Source of the DNA: Trochalopteron elliotii
Lineage: Eukaryota > Chordata > Aves > Passeriformes > Leiothrichidae
Assembly (NCBI GenBank): GCA_024734555.1
Contig: JANPWX010000118.1
Location: 1,602,820-1,666,819 of the forward strand
DNA: 64,000 bases
Direction of reading: 5' to 3'
The notes under the pieces were generated by a model that was given only the letters and a program-made list of their open reading frames with translations, did no database searches and had not been told where the DNA came from. Position numbers and translations under genes: made by a program. Below, one piece after another: positions 43,294 through 56,160 of this stretch. Numbering within the stretch: the stretch's first letter is position 1; each line of letters begins with the position of its first letter.

Positions 43294-44229
43294 TCAAGAG
43301 CACAGACACTAGAGATGCATACATACAAGTCTCACACAATGAATTTTTTAATATATCAGTTTTTTAAAAGCATAAAAAGATACAAAACTTTAATGGAATC
43401 ATAAAGAATGTTTAGCAGACTTTACTAAACAAGTGTATTAATAGTTATCATAAAGTTTAAAAGAACAAGACTAGGGAGTAACTCCCAGCAGTGTCACCAG
43501 AGAAAGGACTGGGACCTAGAAAAGCATTATGTGAGAAAACTTCCAAGGCTGTGAACTCTCCATTTAATGAAATTTCACAGTGTTACCTAAAAGTCACATA
43601 AAAGAGAAGTCTCACAGACTTCACATGAAGAGAAGCCTCTGATAAAGCACAGCAGGTAATGCTGCTTCCTTACACCACGTCCCTCTGGCTGTCCTGTGGT
43701 ACCCTGAGCTCAGGAAGCCTCTTCTGAGCCACAAAATCTTTTTTTTTACTGAAGTAAGTGCAAGGCTGAGCAGAAAAAACCCCAAGATTGTGACATTAAA
43801 GGTCAGAGTGCATGGAACAGAGAGGATTGCTACAAATGAAAGCTCATCATTAGTAGGAAGGAAACACTTGGGGAGGGATACATGCTGTTATATGACTAAC
43901 ACCCAAACCCAGAAGGGATCGTGTGGGCCTGGAAGAGCATGCACAAAAAACCACCCAACCCAAGTGCTCATTAGGATTCCAAGTGTCTCACAGGCTTGTG
44001 CAGCTGCCCACAGGAAGCTGGACAGTCTAATTCCATATGACAAGTCCCTGTGCAAATATGGTCCTGCAGTTATTTGGACTTTTCCCAGTTTTATCTGAAT
44101 AAAATACTGATAAGAATTAAACAAATGCAACTTCAACACCACCAGATGCTGACAGGCTCCAGCTTTCAGTGTCTTTAGTAGGAAACACAAGCCAAAAAGA
44201 GACACAACAACAGCCCCCTTATCATCATC

Positions 44230-44380
44230 ACAGAATCCCAGAATGGTTTGGGTTGGAAGGGTCCTTAAAGCTCATCCAGTTCCAAGTCCCCTGCCATGGG
44301 CAGGGACACCTTCCACTAGCCCAGATTGCTCCAAGCCCTGTCCAGTCTGGCCTGGAACATTTCCAGGGCTGGTGCAGCTC
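44230..44380 (-). mobile_element. CR1 LINE 3'-end fragment
   Basis: Starts CAGAATCCCAGAATGGTTTG, then GGTTGGAAGGGTCCTTAAAG and CTGCCATGGGCAGGGACACC. This is the highly conserved CR1 3' terminus in reverse orientation. The far end is approximate. Confidence 0.88.
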
Positions 44381-46710
44381 CAGTTATCTCCAGAGGCTGC
44401 TGAAGCCATGGACAGTTTGATGTCACAGGGCTCCAGGGCTGCTCTCTCCTATGGTCTGAACTGTCTCCAGAAGTTAAAATGCAACAAAAAAACAAGAACC
44501 AAAGCTACATCTGCCCCCCAAACTCCTTCAATACTCTCTTCCACACAGCTCTGTCACATCTTGTTGCTGATCTAATACCCTGAATTCCCTCAGGTCCATT
44601 AAACACTTCAACTCCAGCTTTATGTCGACAACATAGTTCAGGTAGAAGAGGATCTTCAGTACTTGTGCAATTACCTTGTTAACTCTTCATCCTTATCATT
44701 CCCACTTCAATTACAGATTTCTAATTTACATTCTTAGCAGCTGTCAAATACAAGCCATTAATAAAATATCACCAGTGCTTGAACTTGACAGTGGGCTGTG
44801 AGGACAAAGACAGCACAGACTGTATTTCAAGGACAACTAACAGCAACAACACTGCCCTGAGAGAAGTGTATCAGAAATCTCTGTGTTTCAAAATGAACAC
44901 ATAGGTGAAAGGCTTCAGCTTGGAACCTGTTTGCATAGCTTTGCAGTTCCCAAATACCAGCCTAACCTCCATTTAAATACTTCCCCATTACAATAAAAAA
45001 TAATCCAGACAAAATAACTACCCCTCCACATCACAAATCTACAAAAAACGTTGATTTTAAGGTTTCCCAATCTCTTGCATGCATTCACTAGACCTAAAGA
45101 TGGAAATAAGAAGATCTAAAACTCCCAAGTTTGTAATTTTAACTAAAACTTTGTATCACAGTGACAGGCCTCCCAGTAACCAAAGGAATCAATTGTGTCC
45201 TGAGGGAAAAAATATATTTGAAGACTCAGCTCCCCCCTTAAAATTACCAGAAATAGTGTAAAGGCCAATTTCCTCACTTACCACACAGACATGGCAATAA
45301 CTAACAAAACAAAAGGAACTAAATGCGTTGTATTTGTTGAATTCTCTTCTTTCCTGATTTGCACAACTGTGTCAGAGGGACCAATAATAAATGCAGTCCC
45401 TTCTAGTTCCCATAGAAAGAAGAAAAAATTGAGGAAACCTCTGAGATGAGCCCATTTGCTATTCAGAGACACAAGGTGCATCTCAATGACAGTGGTGTGC
45501 ATTAAGAATCTCAAGAAACCCAGCTCACATCAGGAATTTATCACATACCACAATTTCAGAAAGGTTTTATGCATTCAAAGTAAAGGAAGAAAATCTGGCA
45601 CCAAATGCTGAAAGGAAGAGATTAGAATTTCTTAGGAGAGACTGAAGAACTACAGCACATCTCTACAAGAGTTAATGTTGAAAATACACACAAACAAACC
45701 CTGCAGTCTGGAATGAAATCTGATAAAGATGACTAAAATCCCCAGGCAGACCAAAAACGTTTCAAAACTCCACTGAATCCTTTGAGCAACAAAGCACAGC
45801 AGCTCTTATCAGATCCAAACCTGAGCTCAAGGAATACTGACATCAGCCTCAAGAAACAAAGCCCTTGATGTCTCACTGTGCTGGTATTCTGGGCAAAATT
45901 CTTCGAAGTTCTAAAGGAGACCAGTGTTACACAGCACATCCACTCCAGTGCTTCAGCCAGAAAATTCTTTCATCTGGAAGGCTTGGCAGTGTTTGAAATG
46001 TATTATTCAGTAATATGTCACAAAATCTCGGGCCTTAATTAGAAATGCCATATGCTCCCTTTCAAAAGACACTAACGTCAAACTTCAAAATAGAACAGGG
46101 CAAAGGGAAGAGAATAAACAGCCCTAAAAACCTCGACTTTGTTTCCATTCTAAAGAGTATTTACATATTCTAACCTCTTAGAGCATTAAGGTATGAGCTA
46201 AGAAAAAAAAGAAAAGATGCCATGGGAGGGATACTTAACTATAGATGTTTTTCTCTGAGTATTTCTGCAATTTTTTCTACATTCCATAGGATCTATAAAC
46301 CAGCAGAATTTGCCTAAGAATTATTTAATCCACCCTTATTCTGCTGGAAAAGCCACAGATCCCTTCTTCGAAACGTTCTGTGTATTATTCCTCCTCCTGT
46401 ATTTGCCCTGACCTCTCAGAGCCCTCAGCTGGGCAATAAAACTTCAACTTTGTCAGAGCAGGTGGACAGTGGAACACATCTCAAGGGAGCAAACCCTGGG
46501 GTTGTGAACACTGTACACACAAACAGGCTTTAAGATCACCCCCAGGCAACTAAGTCTCAAAGGTTTTCTGTTTTGTTTTCAATTGCAACGTGACTCACAA
46601 AATTCACAAAAAGGTCATGTTTCATGAATCAACTCCCTGAATTTAGAGCCTTTTTAAAGCAAGCCTGAAGGATCACACTCCCACAGCGAGCATTGCTCTG
46701 TATGCCATCA

Positions 46711-46805
46711 GCATGGAATAATACTTTGGGCTGGAAGAGACCTCTGGAGATCAGCTGGTGTGACCCAGCCCAAGCTCCTGTTAGATCAGGTCACTCCAGG
46801 ACCTG
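46711..46805 (-). mobile_element. CR1 LINE 3'-end fragment (part 1 of a split copy)
   Basis: Begins GCATGGAATAATACTTTGGG, a decayed reverse complement of the CR1 tail. It runs on through GGCTGGAAGAGACCTCTGGA and CCCAGCCCAAGCTCCTG. It is interrupted at 46805 by the ERVL-type LTR. Confidence 0.75.
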
Positions 46806-47232
46806 AGTGAGAGGGGGGCTGGGAATGCACAGGAATTTGGGAGGAGACACAGCCAGAAGAGATGATCCCAGCTGACCCAAGGGATGTTCCAGACCATAGG
46901 ACATCATGCTCAGCATGCAGAGCAGGAGGGAAAAGGAGGAAGGGAACTTGAGTGTGATGCTATTTGTGTTCCCAAGCTGCTGTTACACATGATGGAGCCC
47001 TGCTTCCCAGGGGATGGCTGAGCACCTGCCTGCCCATGGGAAGTGATGAATGAATTCCCTGTTTTGCTTTGCTTGAGCACACAGCTTTCTTTTGCTTTCC
47101 CTACTCAACTGCCTTCATCTCAACCCACGGGTTTTCTCACTTTTACCCTTCTGACTCTCCTCCACCTCACCAGGCAACAGTGAAGGAGCAGCTGTGTGGG
47201 GCTGAGTTGCCAGTCAGGGCTAAACCACAATA
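46806..47232 (+). mobile_element. 5'-truncated ERVL-type LTR inserted in a CR1 element
   Basis: It is the same family as the LTR at 60953-61514, sharing GGGATGTTCCAGACCATA, GGATGGCTGAGCACCTGCC and AACCCACGGGTTTTCTCAC. It lacks roughly the first 130-150 bp and ends in a decayed CTAAACCACAATA. CR1 sequence is present on both sides. TGAGT on the left and TGAGG on the right may be a decayed 5-bp target duplication. Confidence 0.78.
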
Positions 47233-47340
47233 TGAGGTTAGCCTTGAACACCTTCAAGAAGGGAGGTTGTAAAATCTCTCTGGACAACCTGTTCCACTAC
47301 TTGACCACACGATGGTCTAAAAACAAACAAGCCAACCACC
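47233..47340 (-). mobile_element. CR1 LINE fragment (part 2 of a split copy)
   Basis: CCTTGAACACCTTCAAGAAG and TCTCTGGACAACCTGTTCCA are classic CR1 3'-UTR sequence in reverse orientation. The fragment lies exactly between the two LTR insertions and continues the first fragment in the expected order. Confidence 0.78.
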
Positions 47341-48279
47341 TGTCAGAGACTGAACTATTACAATTTACAGCTTAAACATCTTCATGGACTTCTGCCTATT
47401 ATAGCAAAACTGTATAAAAACAGAAGCTAAAGACCACCACATGCTGAAATGGGACTCTACACTGCACATTGATGCAGGTAAGATGAAGTGACTCAGGTCT
47501 GGGCTGGGGAAGAAGAATTTATGCACAGAGGGCTCAAGCTTAGCACTGTGGGGATGGAGAGCACAGCCCTGGTGCTATCAGCTGCCACACTCACACTGAC
47601 CCTCACACCAAAGGGTGGGTGAGGAGAGGTTTTGGGTGTGTGGTGAAAAAGCCTCTGCTCAGAGGTAGTGAATGTCCATCATCCACTGTGCAGAGGAGCT
47701 CAGTGTGGGGCCCTTCACCCTGGGAACAGCCACACCCATGTGAGGGACAGCAGAGGGGGTGTCATGGCACATCACAGGCCCCCCTAAAAGGGACCCCAGC
47801 ACTGCACCCAAGCACTGCACATGATGCAACAGATCTGCAGTGCTGCAAGGGACACTGTCAAACTGGCCTTCCCCACAGGAGGCACGGGGGCATTCCCACC
47901 TGGCCCACAGGTATATTAATCCAATATATTCTATACTTTTAGTGCAGGGCAGGGGGGGCCCTCACCAGCAAGACGACCAGATGGAGGGGAGCCATGAGAC
48001 ACCACTGGGACCCTCAGAAGGGTGACATCTTTCTATGTAACCCCTGTCACACTATCTGTGTCCCCCCACCCACACACACCTCTTTTTCTGTTTCTCTCTT
48101 TCGTTCTTTTTGCCTCTTTTACTATTAAATAAAATAATCAAGTTATTTGGCACCAACATCTAACCTCATTTGGCTTTAATAAAGTTTTGGTGTGTATTTT
48201 TAACCTTTCTGGGTTTGATCCATTTAATTCACAGAGACTTAGTTGTCCTTACTCTTCTGTGGTAACTGGGATCCTAACA
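47341..48279 (+). mobile_element. Avian ERV LTR (about 940 bp) inserted in the same CR1 element
   Basis: It runs from TGTCAGAGACTG to GGGATCCTAACA. Plus orientation is set by AATAAA at 48178-48183, with an upstream AAATAAAATAA. The left flank ends CCAACCACC and the right flank begins CCAACCCACC, a near-duplicate consistent with the boundaries. CR1 sequence resumes on each side. The left boundary is uncertain: a second LTR-like start (TGCCACACTCACACTG) lies at 47583. No coding region is retained. Confidence 0.65.
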
Positions 48280-49450
48280 CCAACCCACCAAAAATGTTCT
48301 TTTAGCTAACCAGAATTTCCAGGGTTGCAACTTGTGCCTGGTGCCTCTCAGCCTGTTACCAGGTACCTCTGAGAAGAGTCTGGCTCCATCTTTACTCACT
48401 CCTCTGATGCACATGTAGACAGCAACACATTTTCCTCTCCAGCCTAAACCAAACTCAGCTCCCTTAAAGCCCTCAGTGCACACCATGTGCTGCTGCCATC
48501 TGGGCAGCCTGGCCCCTGGCCGTGCTCCAGAGTGTGTGTGAGTCCTGCAGTGGAGCCCAGCCCTCCAGGGGCTGAGCAGAGGGCCCTGAGCCTTCCCTGG
48601 GCTCCTGCACAGCCCACCCTGTGCTCAGCTGCCTTTGCCACGAGGATGTGCTGGGCATTTGTTGGCAAAACTTTGTCTGCTGGGATCTCCAAATATTTTG
48701 CTGAAGAAGTGACTCTTTATCTAGTTCATGTTCAGCCTGTCTTGTCACAGGAGGTTATTTTGTCACTGATACAGGACTCAGCACTTGTCTTCACTGGATT
48801 TCACAGGCTCTTGTCTTTTTCCAGCCTGTCCAGGTCCCTCTGAACAGGAGCCCTGCCCTCCAGAGCACTGAGCCCTCCCCTCAGCTTGCTGTTGTCCCCA
48901 CACCTGCTGGAGGCACACTGGGTCTCACACAAGTGATTAATAAAGATATTTAACAGCACTGATCCCTGAAAAACACCACTATTTTCTGGCAGCCAGCCAG
49001 ACTTTGAACCATTGATTGATTCTTTCACCCCAGCAATCCAACCAACCTTCCAACCACACCATTTACACCCTTGTCCAGTGCCTATCTCATTGATTTCATG
49101 ATAAGGACACCATGGGATGCAGTGTTGAGTCTCTGCTAAAAGCAAGGTGCACAGCACCCACTGCCTGTCCCCAGCCCACAGCATGGTCACCTTGTCACAG
49201 ACAGTGATGAGGCTGGTCAAGAGAGATTTGTCCCTCATAAATCTATGCTGGGGGTTCCCAACGATGCCATTGGACATGTTTAGAAGCTCCTTTCAGGAGA
49301 ATTTGCTCCATAACCAATCCCATAGACTGAGGCAGATTGATTGAACTAGAACTTCCTCCTGGCACTTGCTTCTTTTGGATATTTGCCATTTGCATGAGAT
49401 GAATATGGAAGGCTGCACAGGTGTCCCTTGGCTTTGGAGAGGATCCCCAG
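48280..49450 (-). mobile_element. CR1 LINE fragment with degenerate reverse-transcriptase frame (part 3)
   Basis: The left end (GCAACTTGTGCCTGGTGCC, CTCTGAGAAGAGTCTGGCTC) is CR1 3' sequence in reverse. From about 49260 down to 48800 the minus strand reads a decayed reverse-transcriptase segment: GVFQGSVLLNIFINHL resembles the family's GVPQGSVLGPVLFNIFIND, followed by QRDLDRLEKD. The usual catalytic-loop surroundings are damaged, so this is a dead copy. The right boundary is approximate. Order and orientation fit one CR1 copy running from about 49.45 kb to 46.71 kb. Confidence 0.78.
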
Positions 49451-52400
49451 ACACCAGATTTTTCATGTAGTCTGTTCTGTGAGTGCACCTACAGATAAAA
49501 AGTCATCTCTCTCAAAAACCTGCAGGGACACTCAAGAACAAGCTAGAAAAGAGTGAATCTAATAGAAAAGAAGATTGGCATTCTGTGGATGTACATAATT
49601 TTGTCCATTCATTCCAAGGATTTTACTACTCTTTTGACTGTATTTCTCAGCTCAAGCCTAATTTTTTTTCTAACCTGCAATTTATGCCAATTACTTTTTT
49701 TATCTCCTAAACAATTTTAGCACATCTCTCCTACCAAAAAAAAAAAAATCCTTAGCCTTTATGGTTTGTTCTCTAGGATACTCTACTTATTTCCTCAAAG
49801 GACAAATTCTCCTGCACTCCACACTTCTGCTCACTTCCCATTTTTTCCTCCAGTCTGTATTTTTTCTTGATGAGAGATGTTCAAACAGAACACTGAGGCA
49901 TCCAGTGTTCAAACCAGAAGAATTACACACACAGTAACTAGCATAAACTAGTACCCCACAGGAAAAAAAACCCAAACCTATACAGAGGAACACAAAATCT
50001 TGGCATGTTCTTTCCCATCTCTTATTTTGATAATATCAAATAGAGGTCATGCTCAGAGGACAGGCCCAGTACCCAGAGCAGCACTGACAGGTGAGGCAAA
50101 GACTGTAAAAAGATCTATGGGAAACCAACTCAGAGCAAAGTCAGACAGTCAGAACAGAGGTTCCTCTCTCTCATCAGGGATTAACAGACTCAACTTCATT
50201 CATGGGCTTTCCCATTTTTGGCTTGAGGAAATAAATTCTGGTGAAGGACTCATACTAACAAAAACTGAGGTATTTAATGTGCTTGAAATTCATTTTTCAT
50301 CTTCCCAGTTTTACAGTGAAAGGGTTTTTTTGTTTGTCTGGTTTGGGATGGTTGTTTTTGTCATCACACTTCAAAATTTGGCTTTGAACAATACTCCCCT
50401 CATCCATATTTTACACCAACTATATAGCTATAGAGCAGCTTTTCTGAGTGGTTCAGTTCTTCTTCAGGAAATTCTACTAGTCCATCTGAAATATGACAAT
50501 ACCTCAGAAGTCAAACTCCTTTTTCAGTTAACAAAAATGGAAACGAGGTGGAAAACTACAGAGTCGTTTCACAGATTCTGAGCACAGAAGTAAATAAGTG
50601 AAGTATCTCCTGAAGTGAGTAGAAAACCATGAATAAAGCAGATAACAAATGAACAGGTGGGATTTGAGCACTGAAGAAAGGAGATTTAATGTGTTTTAAT
50701 TGAGAAGCTGTTACACGTGAAATCAGAGTAGGTGGAACTAAAAAATAATATAGCTGGAGCAGTCTGAAGGAGAAGGAAATCTGGTTTTTAAGATAGGTGG
50801 GAACAGAAGTGGAATACTTCAAATATGAACAGTTTGATTTTTATGTAAGAGAAGAACAAAACTGAAGGAGGAGCTGGAGTTGGCAGCATATTATCAGGGC
50901 ACAAGACAGAGCCTTGCTGACATGGAACCTTTCCATACATACAAGATAAAAGAGGATCGTGAGAAAGGCCATAAAAAAAAGGGGCAAATTTTAATTTACA
51001 AGGTAACAGGGAATGAACTATAGTTCTGCCAGGGAGGGAGAGAGTGAAACTAAGCTAAAGGCACAAAGTCATTCTGATATTGGATAAGGCAGATTTTCAC
51101 AAATGTCCAACTTTTAGTGCATTACAAAATATTTTGATGAATACAGAAGGATTTCCAAGTGCCTTCCAAATAACTGATTTATGAAGTGACAATCCTCAGT
51201 AAATTCTCTTATTTAGAGGGAAGTGGAATAATGAAGAACAAAAAAAATACAGACTAATGAATCTGAACAAAGACAACTTGCACTGAATTCTGCTCACAAG
51301 AACTTTCTGCTTACCTTAGTTACATAACTAACTTGAAAAATTAATCTGGCAACTACTGAAATACATGTAAAGAGAGCAAAACCAAAAAATAAAGGTAAGA
51401 GAATTTTTCACTAAAAGCAAAGCAGTAATAGAAAAAAACCACTATTCTGATTCTCATTGCTTTTTATGAATTATACCATACACATTTTTCACTTAGAATC
51501 ATTCAAGTGAAACCCAATGCTGACAAATCACAAAATTTTGATTACCTTGCAAACAGGCTGCATATTTAATTGCCTCTTTATGTGACAAAAAATCTGAATC
51601 CCAAGCCCTGTATCTGATAAACACTGAGAGGGTGGCACAGCATGCAGCTGGATGACCTCTGCCTTCCCCTCACTGCATGCCATAATGCACTGTTTTCACA
51701 TGTTAAGGACTGTGCAAGAATCTCCCAAAAGATCCACACTTGTACTTGACAGCAGCCCTGTCCTGTTGGTTTGTGTGCAATGGCCAACCAAAAATCACCT
51801 TCTTCTTTTCAGAACAAATTCTGCACTTTAAACCCCATCTTATATCCTTACATGCCCTACCTTTAAAACACATTGTTCTATGTCACATACTTCCAACACA
51901 GGCCCAGCATCACTGTCATGTGAAATGAGAATTATTTTAAAATGTCCCAAAAAAACCCCCTTAACTGGGCATCCAAGAGATGATCCTCCCCTCATGTATT
52001 GCACATAAAATTGAGCCACTGTGACATCTCTAAATTTGATGTACAAATGCTTAAAGCTGAATAAAAGGAAGTGGAGAAGAATTACTGCTTCAGTTCAGTA
52101 GTTTTGCTCCCACACAGATGACAAAGCCAACGAAATGCTGCACAGTGGAGGTAGCCTTGTAAACACAAACATTTTCCACATGTACTGTGCTGTCTGATTG
52201 CTGCCATCTCAGGAAACAGGCAAGGAAACAAAACTGGAAGTGCTGTCACAACTCTAAGGCAATGCATTAGTAATTTATGAATTTGTAGATTAGAATCTAC
52301 TCCCATCTTTGATAGAATCAATGAGAAAAAACAAGTATCAGTGTTAGAAACACTCAGAAGTTATGTATTGCCTGACATTTAAGGCAGTATGCCAGGCACT

Positions 52401-53614
52401 TAGATTAGAAAGCACTTACACTCACAAAATACCAGAAAAATGATGACCAAAACTAAAAAAGAGAAGAATCTCACACTGAGGTTAGGGGAACTGCTGGTTG
52501 AGAACAGTCTTTTTAATAATCTTTATATAAAAGTGGTTAATTTTTTAAATTATATGAAATGTGCAATTATCTAAGCAGTGGCAGCTTCAGGCCACCCAAA
52601 ATTGATGACTGAAAACCTGAGAAGATCCTTTAGCAATAGGAAATTTGAATTCCTAACAAGCCAGCAGGATTGCAAATCCTTTTTCAAACTGCTTTCATAC
52701 TGATTACAGATAGACAAGGAAAGACAACCACTAATGAATAAAGCATCCATATCATTCAAAATAATCTGCAATTGCTTCCAGACAAGATGAAAACACCAAT
52801 TTATGCTCATTTTGTGTCTACTTTGTGCCACAATCTGAAGAGGTTTTATGAAAGTTATAAAAAAAACCAAAAAGCCTGAAATCCAAGAAACAGAATTCAC
52901 TGTGATCCCACAGAATTGAAACCTACCTTTATTTGAAAATGTCTTTTTCTATCATTCTGCAAAAGTAAACCAAAGGCATCAACAGATTTCCCTGGACATT
53001 CATGAACCACAGGCCAGAATTAGGGAATTATGTTTTGCCTTGAGCCTCACAAAGTATGAGGAACAGATTTTATCAAAGGAAAAATCCGTCCAGAGTGTTC
53101 CCACACACACTGTGCACGAGTGTCAAGGGGACTCTGGGGAAGAAGAGAGGGATGAAAGAGCTCAGGGTAAGTCACACTCCTTGGGTGTGTTCCCCTTCCT
53201 GGAATAGAAAAAAAACAACTTTAAAGTGCCCAATTTTCCTTTTAATTTATAACCTTGCAGTTTCATTAAATACTTCTGCAACCCACAGAAGTGCTTCAAA
53301 TTCGAAACATTTCAAATACTCACCTTGTAACACAAAGGCTATACTTGCATGAACAAATCTAAATACAACTGTAACTATCAACTGCCACCACGTTAAAAAT
53401 AACAAATCCTCTGCACTCAGTATTTTTTTATGTATTAAGGAAAGTATCACATGATCACCTTCCTCCTGGCAGCCCAGTAACAGCTGTAGAAGTCAAATGA
53501 GTGCAATAATTTTATGATTTTTAATAACATAAGAGAACTGGTAAGGTGTGTAAATAGTCCATCTTGGATTATTTTATGAACAGCAGAGTCCATAAAATGA
53601 CATCAGGAATATTT

Positions 53615-53712
53615 TCTTTTCATTTGGATGCTGTTCTTAGTCTGTATTTTAAAATTCTGTTCTTTTCATTTGGATGCTATTTGGATGCTAGTGTCTGTAT
53701 TTTAAAATTCTT
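53615..53712. repeat. Local tandem duplication of about 45 bp
   Basis: CTTTTCATTTGGATGCT, a short spacer and GTCTGTATTTTAAAATTCT occur twice in succession (53615-53658 and about 53660-53712). The second copy has a further internal doubling of TTTGGATGCTA. Confidence 0.9.
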
Positions 53713-56122
53713 CTCTTGTGGAACTGCAGAAAGGGCTCTTGTCTGGAGACACTACTGGCCAAATGGCCTCATGAATTTAAGATTTGTGACATTCTAGTTC
53801 ATGTTTATGGAGATAGCAAAAAGACTCCAAGACAGATTTAATTGATCTTATTTAGGAGCCACCAACTTTACTCTGTGTTGGGTTAATATAACAAACAGTT
53901 CCTGTGAAGTACATAAAGCTATTTTTAATAGGGATTAAAATGCAGAGTTGACTATTCCAACGCTAGTCATGTAATTTTTCTCACACAATCACCCTGATTT
54001 GTTCACATCATAACCCCTATTTTAGCACTAAATACTCTCTCAGTAGTTCTATTCACTCCTAAAGCATCACCTCCTCTACTCCTCTGCTTTCCTGAGTCCT
54101 GAAAACAGCCTCTGCCCACACACAACACTTGACACAGCATTCAGACTTCCTCTGGCCCATCACCCCTGATCATTCAGCATTGCCCACCTCTCACCCACTG
54201 CACACACCTTCTGTTTGTGTCACCAGCACAACAGCACCAGAGCTCTGACATTTTCATGCTCCCTTATTCTTTTATGTCCATCTTCAATGTCAAATCCTAC
54301 CATCTCCACACTGAACTTCCATAGCCCTGAGGGTAATTTTTCTATTGTCTGTCTCTTTGTTCTCAGCGTTCAGACAGCTAGAGGGAGCAGAAGATAAAAG
54401 TTTTACTTCCTTCAGTTTTTAATTTATTCTCTTGGCAAACAGAACACAAATGGAAACAGTTCTGCATTCCTAGAAGTCATTTGAGAGTGTTCCAGAAACA
54501 CCCCACAGCTCATGTTCAGAAGCTTCTTTTTGGTATGCAAGGCATCTTTTACCTGAATTACCTTTTACCTGTTTCAGGGTATCTGCTAAACATTCTGTGT
54601 TTACTCTGCAGCCAACTCACAGATGGGAGCAAGAGCTCTGAACCAGGCACCTGGGACCACAGAAAGCTTCAGCAAAAGCATCTTCAACTCAGTAAGAATC
54701 AGCTTAGAGAATGTTTTCTGGTTTTGAACAGAACTGCTCCTGCTTACAGTGATCCTAAACCTTCCAACTTTATCCTGACTCCAGAAGAAACTCAAATGGG
54801 GTTATCTAGTGTTCTCCTAAAGTGTTATGTATCATTAAAAAAAAGAAAATAATTCAAACATTAGAGTCAAAGGAAGGTCATCATTTCACATGTGGTCTGA
54901 GCAAGCACTGCTGCTAAAAGCAGCCAACCTATTCATCCCATTCTCCATTTGTTATTTATTCCTGGGACTACATCTTCCTTTAAATGCTTCTGCTGGAAAG
55001 CTATTTTTCCCCAGTCCTTAAGGTCTCAAGTGCAGCCAGCCACTTCATCCTCTGCAGAACAATACTACAATAAAATGCTCTCTGAGCTTTGCTTTTTTCA
55101 ATCCTGCAGTACCCACACCATCAATTCTGGCCATGCTCTCACCTTCCTTAATGCTCCAGAAAGGAGAAAAAGGAGTTCAACCAGCTGTGCTCTGCACCTT
55201 GTTACAAGGTTCTATCCAAGATTAAATATAAACAGTGAACTCTTCTGCATGTTAATAAAAGCTGGCACTGAAATCCACTTGATTTGAAACCTTTCCAGAA
55301 CGTGTAAGAATTTCCTCATTATACATTTTAATATTTTAAAAATTATATTCAGAATTTAATAGAAAGCATCTTACTAAGGAGTGCACTTTACTTTAGTCTA
55401 TGTTTTGACAAGAGATTATTAAAATTAAGTATTTTTTTAATATTATCACCTCCAAAGCAAGGGACCAAAAGTGATTGGATTGCCAGAAATATCTATTACA
55501 ATATCAGTAGTTAAAAAACAAAAGTGAAGTTGACTTGAAAGATCTTGAAGTAACAATTACACAGTCTTAGCAGAGGTCTTAATATTTTTATATATCTGTT
55601 CACATGAAAAATCAAGCTGAAATGAGAAAAAATATTAAAAGCTAAGAATGTTATTTAGAGAGGATATGATCTCCATTTTCTACAAGCAGTTGTTGAAAGA
55701 TACTAGGCCTAACTTTAGTATAGTGATTATTTAAAATCATTACTGGCAGGTACCATGTTTAGCCTTTCATTAAAACAAAAAGAAAAGAATATTGGAAAAT
55801 GCCTTCTTTTTTATGACCATCTTTATTCATATACCCATGGCACAAGACATCCCAGTGTGCATGCAGAATACACAGGAATCAGATACAGTGCATTCTTACA
55901 CAAGAAAAATGCAATGTATAGTGCATTTGAAATCAATTATAATATTCTGTGGGCATATAAGGAAAAAGTAGAAAAAAATATTTTAAAAGAAAAAAGTAAA
56001 AAGGACCTATATATCCAGGTAGCTATCACACTTAACATTAAAAAAGAAAAAGCCTTCTTCCAAGGCTAAGACAAGACATTGTAAACTCAAGGGGTTTTTT
56101 TCCATCATCATAATTAGTACCC

Positions 56123-56160
56123 TGAAAAGAAAAAAAAGAAAAAAAAAAAGAATGAAGAGA
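56123..56160. repeat. A-rich purine tract
   Basis: GAAAAGAAAAAAAAGAAAAA continues as near-pure purine for about 38 nt. On the RABGAP1L strand it is a long pyrimidine tract, but no coding exon follows it. Confidence 0.85.

Noticed and set aside
48801..49277. 158-codon minus-strand open frame
   Set aside because: It is a decayed CR1 reverse-transcriptase remnant (FQGSVLLNIFIN, QRDLDRLEKD), not a host gene.
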